From: Mucilaginibacter boryungensis
GTDB taxonomy: Bacteria; Bacteroidota; Bacteroidia; Sphingobacteriales; Sphingobacteriaceae
Direction: 5' to 3'
Assembly: GCF_015221995.1 (NCBI RefSeq)
Contig: NZ_JADFFM010000001.1
Span: 1,736,001 to 1,800,000, forward strand
Length of the DNA: 64,000 nucleotides
Below are positions 18,417 to 27,989 of this stretch, one piece after another (position 1 is the first letter of the stretch; each line of letters begins with the position of its first letter). The position numbers and the translations under genes were made by a program. The notes under the pieces are model-generated. The model was not told where the DNA came from, did not search any database, and saw only the letters and a list, made by a program, of their open reading frames with translations.

Positions 18417-19895
18417 ATGAAAAAAAACATCACCAAAAAATTATTTGGAGTAATATTACCCGCGCTGGCTTTATTACCGGCAGCGCTGCATGCGCAAAAA
18501 AAGGTAAATATTAACTGGGATAAAACCCTTATCGTTTCTAAAACCACGCCCACTTTGCAAGTGGTTTATAATCCATATATCAAATCAAGCTCACCAATAT
18601 ACAAGGGGACCTTTCAGGCGCTGAAGGATCTGGGGGCTGATTACGTGCGCTATGTGCCCTGGTTCCCATACCCTAACGCGGCGGTGGCCGAACTGGAACC
18701 ACCCACAAAAGATAAAACCTTTTGGGATTTTACCCATGCCGATCCGGCTATGGAAGATTTTATGAAAGCGCAGGAAGGCCATAGCGTGGTAATAAACTAT
18801 AGTACTATACCCGTATGGATGTGGAAAACCAAAACCCGCGTAGATTATCCTAAAGACGCGGACGGCCTGATGTGGGATTATAACCAGGGTACCGAATTGC
18901 GTGACCCATCGGGTAAAGAGGTTGGTGAGTATTTTGCCCGACTTTTAAGCTACTATACTAAAGGTGGCTTCACCGATGAATTGGGTAAATTCCACAAATC
19001 AAAATACCACTATAATATCCCTTATTGGGAAGTGCTGAACGAGCCTGATCTGGAACATAAAATATCGCCGCAGCTTTACACCAAACTGTACGATGCGATT
19101 GTTACCGAAATGAAAAAGGTATCACCGCAAACCAAATTTGTCGGCCTGTCGTTAGCACATGAAACTAACCCGGAATATTTCGAATACTTTTTGAATGCTA
19201 AAAATCATAAACCGGGCGTGCCGCTTGAAGGGATCTCTTATCACTTTTATGGCCGCCCATCTACTAACGATCATGTTACCGATAGCTACCAGTTCTCGTT
19301 TTTTGATCAGGCCAACGGTTTTCTTGATCGGGTAAGATACATTGAAAATATCCGCAAAAGATTAGCGCCGAACGTCTTCACTCAAATAAACGAACTGGGT
19401 AATATCCTTTTAGACCATGACTATAAAGATCCCATTGAGGACCGTTATTGGAATTTATCGGGTGCGATGTATGCCTATTTGTTTATTGAATTGAATAAAT
19501 TGGGTATTGATGTAGTAGGTGAATCGCAATTAGTTGGATATCCAACCCAGTTCCCGGATGTAAGTATGATGAACTGGAAAAACGGGAAGCCTAACGCCCG
19601 TTATTGGGTACTGAGACTGATAAAAACAAATTTTGGCCCGGGCGATAAACTGGTTACTACCAGTATTTCAAATCAGAATTTAATGGGGCAAGCCTTTGTA
19701 ACCACTAAAGGAAAAAAACTGCTGCTGGTAAACAGGAGCGAAAAAGAACAATCACTTGAATTACCTGATGCCACCGGCGCGACAGTTAATTATGTTGACC
19801 TTACCACAGGCGATAACCCTATAGGACAAACCCAATTAAACAGTAATACCATAACATTAAAACCATTTGCAGTAACTGTAGTAAGCTGGAAATAA
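18417..19895 (+). CDS. Secreted clan GH-A glycoside hydrolase, GH39-like
   Basis: A 492-residue protein with a signal peptide cleaved near LHAQ. The TIM-barrel has the clan GH-A pattern: acid/base Glu209 in 'WEVLNEPD' and putative nucleophile Glu326 in 'QINELG'. A C-terminal beta domain follows (about 400-492). Overall layout and the NEPD context recall GH39 (beta-xylosidase, alpha-L-iduronidase, arabinobiosidase), but I cannot assign the exact activity or exclude a related GH-A family. It is divergent from an AraC regulator and upstream of two alpha-L-rhamnosidases, suggesting that it acts on the same rhamnose-containing glycan. Confidence 0.75.
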   Translation: MKKNITKKLFGVILPALALLPAALHAQKKVNINWDKTLIVSKTTPTLQVVYNPYIKSSSPIYKGTFQALKDLGADYVRYVPWFPYPNAAVAELEPPTKDKTFWDFTHADPAMEDFMKAQEGHSVVINYSTIPVWMWKTKTRVDYPKDADGLMWDYNQGTELRDPSGKEVGEYFARLLSYYTKGGFTDELGKFHKSKYHYNIPYWEVLNEPDLEHKISPQLYTKLYDAIVTEMKKVSPQTKFVGLSLAHETNPEYFEYFLNAKNHKPGVPLEGISYHFYGRPSTNDHVTDSYQFSFFDQANGFLDRVRYIENIRKRLAPNVFTQINELGNILLDHDYKDPIEDRYWNLSGAMYAYLFIELNKLGIDVVGESQLVGYPTQFPDVSMMNWKNGKPNARYWVLRLIKTNFGPGDKLVTTSISNQNLMGQAFVTTKGKKLLLVNRSEKEQSLELPDATGATVNYVDLTTGDNPIGQTQLNSNTITLKPFAVTVVSWK

Positions 19896-20045
19896 CCAGT
19901 CCGGCAAACTAATTATAAAATTAAACCTCCAAATAGCAGCCCTGAATCTGCTTTAGAATTTCGTGTTCCAATAATGTGTTAAAACTATAGTGAATGGTTT
20001 AAGGCCAGCGCTATAACAAATTCATCACTTAAAAAAACAGTATAC

Positions 20046-21974
20046 ATGAAACCTATTTCAAAAGCAAAATTGCTCAGGGCTACCGGGAGTGGCGGCACCT
20101 GGCTAAGCGGTCGCCATTATGGGGCGACAAAAAAAACCATTGCCGGGCTATTGGCATTTTCAATGCTGATAACCAATTGTAAAAAGATTGCCCCACAAGA
20201 ATCGGATGCCGATAAGCAGGATGTAAGTACCGCATCAAATTTAAAAACAAACACAGCAGGTGCCGATTTTACCATAGCAGTGATACCCGATACACAGGTG
20301 TATGTAGAAACCGGGCATAATACCTATCCAGACCATTGGATGGAGTATTTTACAGCCCAAACCCAATACATTGCCGACCATAAAACAACCGACAATATAG
20401 TTTATGCCATACACGTGGGCGATATTGTTAACGACGGCGATTTATATACACAACCCTGGCTGCGCGCCGATACGGCCATGAAAATATTAGACGCGTCGGG
20501 TGTTGCCTATGGTACAGCTTGCGGTAATCACGAACAGACCCCAAATGGCATCCCATTTAGCGGATCGACAAATGATGGCAGTACTACCGTAAAATATAAT
20601 CAATACATGGGCACTAGCCGTGTAGGCAGCAAACCCTGGTATGGCGGTACTTACCTGGCTGGTAATAACGATAGTCATTATGACCTGTTCAGTGCCGGCG
20701 GTTTGAATTTTGTGGTGGTATTTATTGAGTACGATGAATCGTTAATGGACAATGTTAACCTCGGTGCCTGGGCTAATTCAGTGCTGACCACTTATGCATC
20801 GCGCAAAGCAATAATCGTTACGCATTATGTGGGCGGGCCAACTACGCCATCTACCTTTGGTAACCAGGCTGCCGACCTATATAGCCGCATTAAAGCACAT
20901 TCTAACGTGTTCTTATTTGTAGGCGGCCACGTAAATGGCGAGGGCTTTCGCCAGGATACTTACAGCGGGCGTACCATTAAATCTTACATCTCCGATTACC
21001 AGTTCCGTACCAACGGCGGCGATGGCTATATGCGCCTGATGAAATTCTCGGTTGCTAACGATCTGATCAGCGTGCAAACTTATTCGCCATATCGTCAAAA
21101 CCATGGCCAGAGCCCGTATTTTGAAACTGACAGCGATAGCCAGTTCACTAAGCCTTTGTTTCACGAAGAAACTGCCACCCGCAAATGCGACTTTAACCAG
21201 GATGGTAAAACCGAATTGTCGTTCTTTAACGCTGGTGTGTGGAAGGTTGATGGCATGACTAACGTAACTTACGGCAGTGCTACTCAAGGCGATATCCCTG
21301 TACCAATGGATTACAATGCCGATGGCAAAACCGACCTGGCTGTATGGAGGCCAACAAACTTTAACTGGTATGTTCAGGGTGTATATGAGGCGGTAACTTA
21401 CGGTACAACAGGCGATATCCCAGTTCCGGCCGATTATGATGGCGATGGTAAAGCAGATATTGCGATGTACAGGCCAAGCAGTCCTTATCATTGGTATATT
21501 AAAGGGCAAACCGGTTATGATTATGGCGTGGCAGGGGCTATCCCCGTACCAGGAGATTATAATGGCGATGGCAAGGTTGATGAAGCCTACTATGTACCTT
21601 CAACCGGTATGTGGAATGTAAGGGGACAGATAACCAATAAACATTATGGAGATGTAGGCTATATTCCTGTACCGGGAGATTATGACGGCGATGGTGTTAC
21701 AGATGTAGCCATTTTTAACCCGGCCGATGGCATATGGCACTTGAATAGTGTAGTGCCAAACGTAACGGTGTTAACTCCGGCCACAGGGGATATTCCCGCA
21801 CCGGGCGACTATTTTGGCGATGGCAAAACGCATCCGGCAATTTATCGCCCAAGTAACCATACGCTTTACATGTATAACAACGGCACGGTTACTACTAAGG
21901 TATATAGCAGCAGCGCCACCGGCGATAAATTTTTGATATTGCCGTATCACATCCGTAAATTCTTCTTCCCATGA
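20046..21974 (+). CDS. Secreted metallophosphoesterase with six FG-GAP-like repeats
   Basis: A 642-residue protein. The N-terminus is unusual: about 30 basic residues precede a hydrophobic stretch and lipobox ITNC at Cys45, so it is probably a lipoprotein with a long n-region. Residues 72-370 carry the metallophosphoesterase motifs PDTQ, GDIVNDGD, GNHEQ, THYVG and GGHVNGEG. From about residue 380 to the end, six repeats of about 46 residues occur, each with a DYDGDGKxD-type calcium loop followed by an xxxP/F strand, as in integrin-like FG-GAP propellers. The phosphatase domain acts outside the cell; the repeat domain could bind a glycan or the cell surface. It lies between the GH-A glycosidase and the rhamnosidases. 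Confidence 0.85.
   Translation: MKPISKAKLLRATGSGGTWLSGRHYGATKKTIAGLLAFSMLITNCKKIAPQESDADKQDVSTASNLKTNTAGADFTIAVIPDTQVYVETGHNTYPDHWMEYFTAQTQYIADHKTTDNIVYAIHVGDIVNDGDLYTQPWLRADTAMKILDASGVAYGTACGNHEQTPNGIPFSGSTNDGSTTVKYNQYMGTSRVGSKPWYGGTYLAGNNDSHYDLFSAGGLNFVVVFIEYDESLMDNVNLGAWANSVLTTYASRKAIIVTHYVGGPTTPSTFGNQAADLYSRIKAHSNVFLFVGGHVNGEGFRQDTYSGRTIKSYISDYQFRTNGGDGYMRLMKFSVANDLISVQTYSPYRQNHGQSPYFETDSDSQFTKPLFHEETATRKCDFNQDGKTELSFFNAGVWKVDGMTNVTYGSATQGDIPVPMDYNADGKTDLAVWRPTNFNWYVQGVYEAVTYGTTGDIPVPADYDGDGKADIAMYRPSSPYHWYIKGQTGYDYGVAGAIPVPGDYNGDGKVDEAYYVPSTGMWNVRGQITNKHYGDVGYIPVPGDYDGDGVTDVAIFNPADGIWHLNSVVPNVTVLTPATGDIPAPGDYFGDGKTHPAIYRPSNHTLYMYNNGTVTTKVYSSSATGDKFLILPYHIRKFFFP
21185..21960 (+). repeat. 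Six in-frame FG-GAP-like repeats within the phosphoesterase gene
   Basis: Six tandem units of about 138 bases encode calcium-loop sequences DFNQDGKTE, DYNADGKTD, DYDGDGKAD, DYNGDGKVD, DYDGDGVTD and DYFGDGKTH. The copies differ at DNA level, so they are old duplications, and the last has lost the final aspartate. Confidence 0.8.
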
Positions 21975-22007
21975 GAAATTAAAAAAGCGGAGCAATAATT
22001 TTCTAAA

Positions 22008-22038
22008 CAAATTCCCGGTATGTTTTGCCGGGAATTTG
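22008..22038 (+). terminator. Intrinsic terminator after the FG-GAP phosphoesterase gene
   Basis: An 11-bp stem CAAATTCCCGG (22008-22018) pairs with 22028-22038 across a 9-nt loop, followed by CTATTTTATT. It separates this gene from the rhamnosidase pair, which must then have its own promoter in 22039-22125. Confidence 0.75.
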
Positions 22039-22125
22039 CTATTTTATTAAAAAACAGTAAAATTTATTAAAACAACCCAAAAAATTATAAAAACATCTAA
22101 AAATCCTGAAAACTCTAAAACTAAA

Positions 22126-24852
22126 ATGAAACGTAATTTACTACTTATCGCCATGTGTATGCTGGCACAAATGGCATGGGCGCAAAGCTTGTCTGTGCAA
22201 AACCTAACCTGCAATTATAAGATCAACCCCATAGGGACAGATGTTACCGAACCAACCTTTGCCTGGAAATTAATATCGGGCACCCGCGGCACTATGCAGG
22301 AGGCTTATGAAGTGCGTGTTGCGCTGAATAACAAGGATTTAATTGCAGGCAAAAACCTGGTATGGAATAGTGGTAAAGTAAGTTCAGATGAGTCGGCGCA
22401 TGTAAATTATGCCGGTGCTAAACTCGTTTCAAAACAGCGATATTACTGGCAGGTACGCGTGTGGGATAACCACAAGAACGCCTCGGCCTGGAGCGCGGTA
22501 AACTACTTTGAAATGGGTATGCTATCCACTTCAGATTGGTCGGCAAAATGGATACAGGCCCCCATTATCACTAATGGCAAAATTGGCCCTGCGCCTATGT
22601 TCGCCAATAACTTTCAGGTTACAAAACCTGTAAAACAAGCAAGGTTATATATAACATCGCACGGGTTGTATGAAGCACGTTTGAACGGCGAAAAAATTGG
22701 TCAGTACTACTTTACCCCCGGCTGGACCAGCTACAAAAAACGTCTGCAATATCAAACTTACGATGTTACAGCTATGCTTAAACAAGGTAAGAATGCTACA
22801 CTGGTAACGGTAGGCGATGGTTGGTATCGGGGCAATCTTGAATTTAAACTAAACCGCAATGTATACGGTAAAGAAGTTGCCTTATTGTATCAGCTGGAAA
22901 TAGAATATGCTGATGGCCAAAAACAAACGTTCGCATCAGGCGATGGCTGGAAAGCTTCAATAAACGGGCCGGTGCGCACATCAGATATTTATAACGGCGA
23001 AACCTATGATGCCCGTCTGGAAGCTAACGCTAAGGCATTAAATTATACCGGTAAAGATTGGTCGCCCGTAAAGGTGATGGATTTTGGCTACGATAACCTG
23101 GTTGCGCCGTTAGGGCCGCCGGTTGTAAAGCACGAACGCTTTGCACCGCTTAAAGTAATAAAAACCCCTAAGGGCGAAACAGTTGTAGATTTTGGTCAAA
23201 ATCTGGTGGGTTGGGTGCAATTGAAATTAAAAGGGAAAGCAGGAGACACCGTTACCATCAACCACGCGGAGGTGCTGGATAAGCCCGGTAACTTTTATAC
23301 CGAAAACCTGCGCGAAGCGAAAGAAGAAAATAAATATGTTTTCACCGGAACCAAAGTTGATATGTTTGAACCTCATTTCACCTTCCAGGGGTTCCGTTAC
23401 ATAAAAATTACCGGTTATACCGGGAAACTGGATAGCACCAATGTTACCGCTATTGCCATTTACTCGGATATGAAGCCTACCGGAACGCTGGTGACGTCAA
23501 ATCCCATGTTAAACCAATTGCAACATAATATACAATGGGGGCAAAAAGGCAATTTTGTTGATGTACCTACCGATTGCCCTCAGCGCGATGAACGCTTAGG
23601 TTGGACAGGGGATGCTGAAGTGTTTTTTAACACCGCAGCCTATAATATGGATGTAGCCGGTTTTTTCACCAAATGGTTGCAAGATCTGAAAGCCGATCAG
23701 CATGCCGATGGAAATGTGCCGGTGGTTATACCAGATGTGCGTAAACCGCAAAATGCTGGCTCAGCTGGCTGGGGCGATGTAGCCACTATTATTCCGTGGA
23801 ATTTTTATCAGGTTTATGGTGATAAAAAGCTATTAGCCGGACAATACGCCAGCATGAAGGCCTGGGTAGAATATATTCGCAGCGTTAGCAAAAATAACTT
23901 ATGGAATAGCGGCCCGCACTATGGCGACTGGCTGTTTTACACCATGGCTGATGACCGGGATGGGAAAGCAGCTATCACTGATAAATTTCTTATCGCACAA
24001 GCATTTTACGCTTATTCAACCCAAAACTTAATCAATGCGGCTAAAGTTTTGGAGCGTGAGAATGATGTGATAGCCTATACAGCATTATTGGGGGACATTA
24101 AGAAAGCTTTCTTAAACGAATACGTTACACCCTCAGGCCGTATGGTATCTAATTCGCAAACCGCCTATGTGTTGGCCTTGCAGTTTGATCTGCTGCCCGA
24201 AAAGTTGCGTGAGCAAGCAGCAGCGCGTTTGGTGGAAAATGTAAAATCGTATGATAATCACCTTACTACAGGCTTTTTAGGTACGCCACATTTATGCCAT
24301 GTGCTTAGTCGTTTTGGCTATACAGACGTTGCTTATAAGTTGCTATTACAGGATACCTATCCATCTTGGCTTTACCCCATAAAAATGGGTGCTACAACCA
24401 TTTGGGAACGCTGGGATGGTATTAAGCCCGATGGTAGTTTTCAAAACGTTACCATGAATTCATTCAATCATTATTCGTACGGCGCCATTGGCGATTGGAT
24501 GTATAAAACAATGGCTGGCTTAAACCCTGATGCAGACGCACCTGGTTATAAAAAGATCATCATCGCGCCAAAACCGGGCGGCGGCCTTACCAGCGCCAAT
24601 GCTGAATTAGAGACCCAATATGGCAAGGCAAAATCAGCCTGGAAGGTTGAAGGTGGTAAGTTAATGGTCGATGTAATTATTCCGCCAAATACATCGGCTA
24701 AAATTGTGTTGCCAAACACTGGTAATGGCACTGTGACCGAAGGAAACGCCCCGTTAGATAAATCAGCCTCAATTAAAAATATCAACAAAAAGGATGGTAA
24801 TACAGAAATGATTGCCGGCTCGGGCACGTATCATTTTGAATATCAGCAATAA
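22126..24852 (+). CDS. Alpha-L-rhamnosidase, GH78
   Basis: A 908-residue secreted enzyme with a signal peptide ending near AWAQ. It has the GH78 order: N-terminal fibronectin-like region (about 25-130), Bac_rhamnosid_N beta-sandwich (about 150-330), a concanavalin-like domain (about 335-440), an (alpha/alpha)6 barrel (about 450-800) and a C-terminal beta-sandwich. The barrel starts with the diagnostic 'DCPQRDERLGWTGDAE' (about 488-503), which contains the Asp and Glu of the catalytic site. It releases terminal alpha-L-rhamnose. It is followed after 8 bases by a second rhamnosidase of another family, so both act on one substrate. No rhaA, rhaB or rhaD gene is present in this window. Confidence 0.93.
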   Translation: MKRNLLLIAMCMLAQMAWAQSLSVQNLTCNYKINPIGTDVTEPTFAWKLISGTRGTMQEAYEVRVALNNKDLIAGKNLVWNSGKVSSDESAHVNYAGAKLVSKQRYYWQVRVWDNHKNASAWSAVNYFEMGMLSTSDWSAKWIQAPIITNGKIGPAPMFANNFQVTKPVKQARLYITSHGLYEARLNGEKIGQYYFTPGWTSYKKRLQYQTYDVTAMLKQGKNATLVTVGDGWYRGNLEFKLNRNVYGKEVALLYQLEIEYADGQKQTFASGDGWKASINGPVRTSDIYNGETYDARLEANAKALNYTGKDWSPVKVMDFGYDNLVAPLGPPVVKHERFAPLKVIKTPKGETVVDFGQNLVGWVQLKLKGKAGDTVTINHAEVLDKPGNFYTENLREAKEENKYVFTGTKVDMFEPHFTFQGFRYIKITGYTGKLDSTNVTAIAIYSDMKPTGTLVTSNPMLNQLQHNIQWGQKGNFVDVPTDCPQRDERLGWTGDAEVFFNTAAYNMDVAGFFTKWLQDLKADQHADGNVPVVIPDVRKPQNAGSAGWGDVATIIPWNFYQVYGDKKLLAGQYASMKAWVEYIRSVSKNNLWNSGPHYGDWLFYTMADDRDGKAAITDKFLIAQAFYAYSTQNLINAAKVLERENDVIAYTALLGDIKKAFLNEYVTPSGRMVSNSQTAYVLALQFDLLPEKLREQAAARLVENVKSYDNHLTTGFLGTPHLCHVLSRFGYTDVAYKLLLQDTYPSWLYPIKMGATTIWERWDGIKPDGSFQNVTMNSFNHYSYGAIGDWMYKTMAGLNPDADAPGYKKIIIAPKPGGGLTSANAELETQYGKAKSAWKVEGGKLMVDVIIPPNTSAKIVLPNTGNGTVTEGNAPLDKSASIKNINKKDGNTEMIAGSGTYHFEYQQ

Positions 24853-24860
24853 TATATCTG

Positions 24861-27800
24861 ATGAATATTAACAGGCGTAAATTTTTAGAAGTAAGTGCGA
24901 TAGGGGCAACCGGTGCTACGCTTTTAAATTCAAAAGCGGTATCGGCCGCTATTCAAGGTGTTGCGGTAATTGGGGTGAACGATCTGCGCAAAAATTTCCT
25001 AACCCCGCCAGACGATACTAAATCATCATGCTACTGGTGGTGGTTTAATGGGCTGGTTGATAAAGAAGGCATTACCCGCGACCTGGAAGAATACCGCACC
25101 AAAGGTATGGGCGAAGTGCTTTTGGTAAACTCAGCCGGTGGCCTGGGCGGAGTGCCGTATCCGCAAGGCTTTAAATTATTTAGTGAGGAGTGGAAAGAAT
25201 TATACCGCCACGCCATGAAAGAGGCCAAACGGTTAAGTATTGGTGTTGGCGTTAACCTGTGTTCGGGCTGGTGTATGGGCGGCCCCTGGATAAAGCCCGA
25301 AAACTCGGGGCGATGGTATCTGCAATCAGAAATGACTGTGAACGGGCCGCAAAAATTTTCGGGCAAGCTACCGTTGCCGGGAAACAGGGCTGGTTATGAT
25401 AATGTTTTTAATCCACCGGGATTTAAAGAATACATCGATTTGCCGTTGGAAAAGCTGGATTACAGGGACACAGCCATTGTGGCTATCCCCGATAACGTGA
25501 GAAAGATAAACGGAGAGCGGGCGGCTGTATTGGCCGCTAAAACCAACCATAAAGATGCCAGTAACTTTACGCTGGCTACAGATGTAATGGGTCCTGTACT
25601 GTACCAATGGCACAATGAACCACAGGATAAGGTAGTGGCAGCAGAGCAGGTAATAGACCTGACTAATAAAATTGATAAAGATGGCCAGCTGGATTGGGAA
25701 GTACCAGCTGGTAAATGGAAGATCATACGTACGGGACACCGTATGACGGGTTCGCGCCTGATGATTGCCCAGCCCGAGGCTGATGGTTTATCTGTAGATT
25801 GGTTTGACCATAGAGGGGTTGAATTGCAATTTGAGAATTGGGGCAGGATGTTGATTGATGAAGCCGCTAAGGTAGGCAACAAGCCTAAATACTTTTGCGA
25901 TGACAGTTTTGAAGACGGTTTCCCCAACTGGACAGAGCGCATCATCCCACAGTTTAAAAAGTATCGCGGTTACGACCCAACACCATATCTACCGGTACTA
26001 TCTGGTTACATTATCGGCAGCGCAGATATTGCTGACAGGTTTTTAAATGATTACCGTAAAACCCTGGGCGATTGTATGGCCGATGAGCATTATAAACGCT
26101 TCGCTGAATTATGCCATAAAGAGGGTTTACTGGTACAAAATGAATCGGCTGGGCCAAGCCGGTCGGCAACTATCTGTATGGATGGTTTAAAGAACCTGGG
26201 CCGCAGCGATTTCCCGATGAGCGAGTTTTGGCTGGGGCCAAATCATCAGGATGAAAGTACCTTAACTGACGATAAACCCTATGGCACCTCACGGCTGGAC
26301 AAAGGGCAGAATAAGGTGACAAAAATGGCCGCCTCTGCTGCGCATATTTATGGTAAAGAAACGGTATCGGCAGAGGCCTTTACAACCATGCGGCATTGGG
26401 TAGATTATCCCGGTTCGTTAAAGCAAGCGTTGGACAGGGCTTATTGCGAAGGCATTAATCGTATTGCTATACACACCTCAACGGCATCGCGGCCACGCGA
26501 TGGGAAGCCGGGATATGAATATGGGGCCGGTACACATTTTAACCCCAACGTAACCTGGTGGGAAAAAACCAACGCCTTTTTTGATTATGTAGCACGCTGC
26601 CAGTACCTGCTGCGCTCAGGCAGGTTTGTGGCCGATGTATTGTTTTACAATGGCGACGTAGCTCCAAACCTTGTCGCGCAAAAACATACTGACCCATCAC
26701 TCGGCAAAGGGTACGATTATGATGTTTGTAACGAGGAGGTTTTGCTTACCCGCGTATCTACCAAATATGGGCGTATAGTATTGCCGGACGGAATGAGCTA
26801 TGCGATGCTGGTATTACCTGATACTACCCGCATGCCGGTTAAGGTGTTGCACAAAATAAGTGAATTGATAAAAGCAGGCGCGACCGTTATTGGCCCAAAG
26901 CCTTTACAGGATTCGGGGCTTAAAAACTTTCCGCATTGCGATGAGGAGATTAAAGCCTTAACAAAGCAGGTGTGGGGGAACATTGATGGTAAACGTATTA
27001 AGCAAAACCATTACGGTAACGGCCGGATGATATTTGGCGATACCATCAGACAGGTATTGTTAAGCGCTAACATACAACCTGATTTTGAATATACCGGCAA
27101 TGAAGGCGATTGGCTGGATTTTATTCACCGTAGCACGCCCGAAGCGGAAATATATTTTGTTATTAACCGACATGGCAAGCCATGTACATCAACCTGTACG
27201 TTCAGGGTTAGTAAACATGTACCTGAACTATGGGACGCCGTTACTGCCAAAGTGACCAGGAACGTCAATTATAAAGTAGTGAACGGCAGGATAGCGGTTA
27301 CCATGCAATTTGATGCCTTCCAGTCATTCTTCGTAGTGTTCCCTAAAGCTAATGGGTTAACACCATCATCAAATCAACCCAACTTTCCTGAACTGAAGGT
27401 TGCTAAGGAATTAACCGGTACATGGCATGTGGCTTTTGATACCAAATGGGGCGGGCCTGAATCGGTTGCATTTGATACGCTGCAGGATTGGTCGAAGAAT
27501 AGTGATGAGCGTATCAAATACTTCTCGGGCAAAGCCATCTACCATAAAAAGTTTGAGTTTGCAGGCGCATCCCGGCAGCCCGTTTACCTTGACTTAGGGG
27601 TAGTTAAAAATATAGCCGATGTGACCCTGAACGGCAAGCATTTAGGTATAGTATGGACAGCGCCCTGGCGTATAGATATTTCGCAGGCGTTAAAAAAGGG
27701 TGAAAACGTGCTGGAGATAGAAGTGATAAACGTGTGGAATAACCGCCTGGTAGGCGACGCGGGTTTACCCGCTGACAAGCGGTTAACCAACACCAATATA

Positions 27801-27866
27801 GTGTACAAACCTAATGCGCCGTTAACTGCTTCGGGATTGCTTGGACCGGTAACTATACTGGTTTAA
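24861..27866 (+). CDS. GH106-like alpha-L-rhamnosidase
   Basis: A 1001-residue protein with a twin-arginine-like leader (NRRKFLEVSAIG). The segment after it, 'SSCYWWWFNGLVDKEGI' and 'YRTKGMGEVLLVNS', matches the start of GH106 TIM-barrel enzymes, which act on rhamnose in pectins and other glycans. The barrel extends to about residue 620, followed by beta domains and a C-terminal galactose-binding-like jelly roll (about 855-1000, with 'PVYLDLGVVKNIADVTLNG'). The catalytic residues cannot be fixed by eye; conserved acidic segments such as 'FCDDSFEDG' and 'NESAGPSR' are candidates. It starts 8 bases after the GH78 gene and ends the operon. Confidence 0.82.
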   Translation: MNINRRKFLEVSAIGATGATLLNSKAVSAAIQGVAVIGVNDLRKNFLTPPDDTKSSCYWWWFNGLVDKEGITRDLEEYRTKGMGEVLLVNSAGGLGGVPYPQGFKLFSEEWKELYRHAMKEAKRLSIGVGVNLCSGWCMGGPWIKPENSGRWYLQSEMTVNGPQKFSGKLPLPGNRAGYDNVFNPPGFKEYIDLPLEKLDYRDTAIVAIPDNVRKINGERAAVLAAKTNHKDASNFTLATDVMGPVLYQWHNEPQDKVVAAEQVIDLTNKIDKDGQLDWEVPAGKWKIIRTGHRMTGSRLMIAQPEADGLSVDWFDHRGVELQFENWGRMLIDEAAKVGNKPKYFCDDSFEDGFPNWTERIIPQFKKYRGYDPTPYLPVLSGYIIGSADIADRFLNDYRKTLGDCMADEHYKRFAELCHKEGLLVQNESAGPSRSATICMDGLKNLGRSDFPMSEFWLGPNHQDESTLTDDKPYGTSRLDKGQNKVTKMAASAAHIYGKETVSAEAFTTMRHWVDYPGSLKQALDRAYCEGINRIAIHTSTASRPRDGKPGYEYGAGTHFNPNVTWWEKTNAFFDYVARCQYLLRSGRFVADVLFYNGDVAPNLVAQKHTDPSLGKGYDYDVCNEEVLLTRVSTKYGRIVLPDGMSYAMLVLPDTTRMPVKVLHKISELIKAGATVIGPKPLQDSGLKNFPHCDEEIKALTKQVWGNIDGKRIKQNHYGNGRMIFGDTIRQVLLSANIQPDFEYTGNEGDWLDFIHRSTPEAEIYFVINRHGKPCTSTCTFRVSKHVPELWDAVTAKVTRNVNYKVVNGRIAVTMQFDAFQSFFVVFPKANGLTPSSNQPNFPELKVAKELTGTWHVAFDTKWGGPESVAFDTLQDWSKNSDERIKYFSGKAIYHKKFEFAGASRQPVYLDLGVVKNIADVTLNGKHLGIVWTAPWRIDISQALKKGENVLEIEVINVWNNRLVGDAGLPADKRLTNTNIVYKPNAPLTASGLLGPVTILV

Positions 27867-27989
27867 ATCATGGTTTACATGGTTTACAAAATTCGTGAAT
27901 TATTTTGAGTTAAATAATTAACAATCAATTATTTAAATGGTTTTATGCTTTAAAATGTGTAAACCATAAATTCAGCGAAATAGTGGTTG
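27867..27989. terminator. Convergent gap with AT-rich hairpin and inverted repeats
   Basis: Between convergent GH106 and AraC genes lies a 10-bp AT-rich stem (27910-27919 with 27927-27936). It is enclosed by ATGGTTTACA, present twice at 27870-27888, and its inverse TGTAAACCAT at 27958-27967. No T-run follows directly, so the terminator role is a guess from position. Confidence 0.4.
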
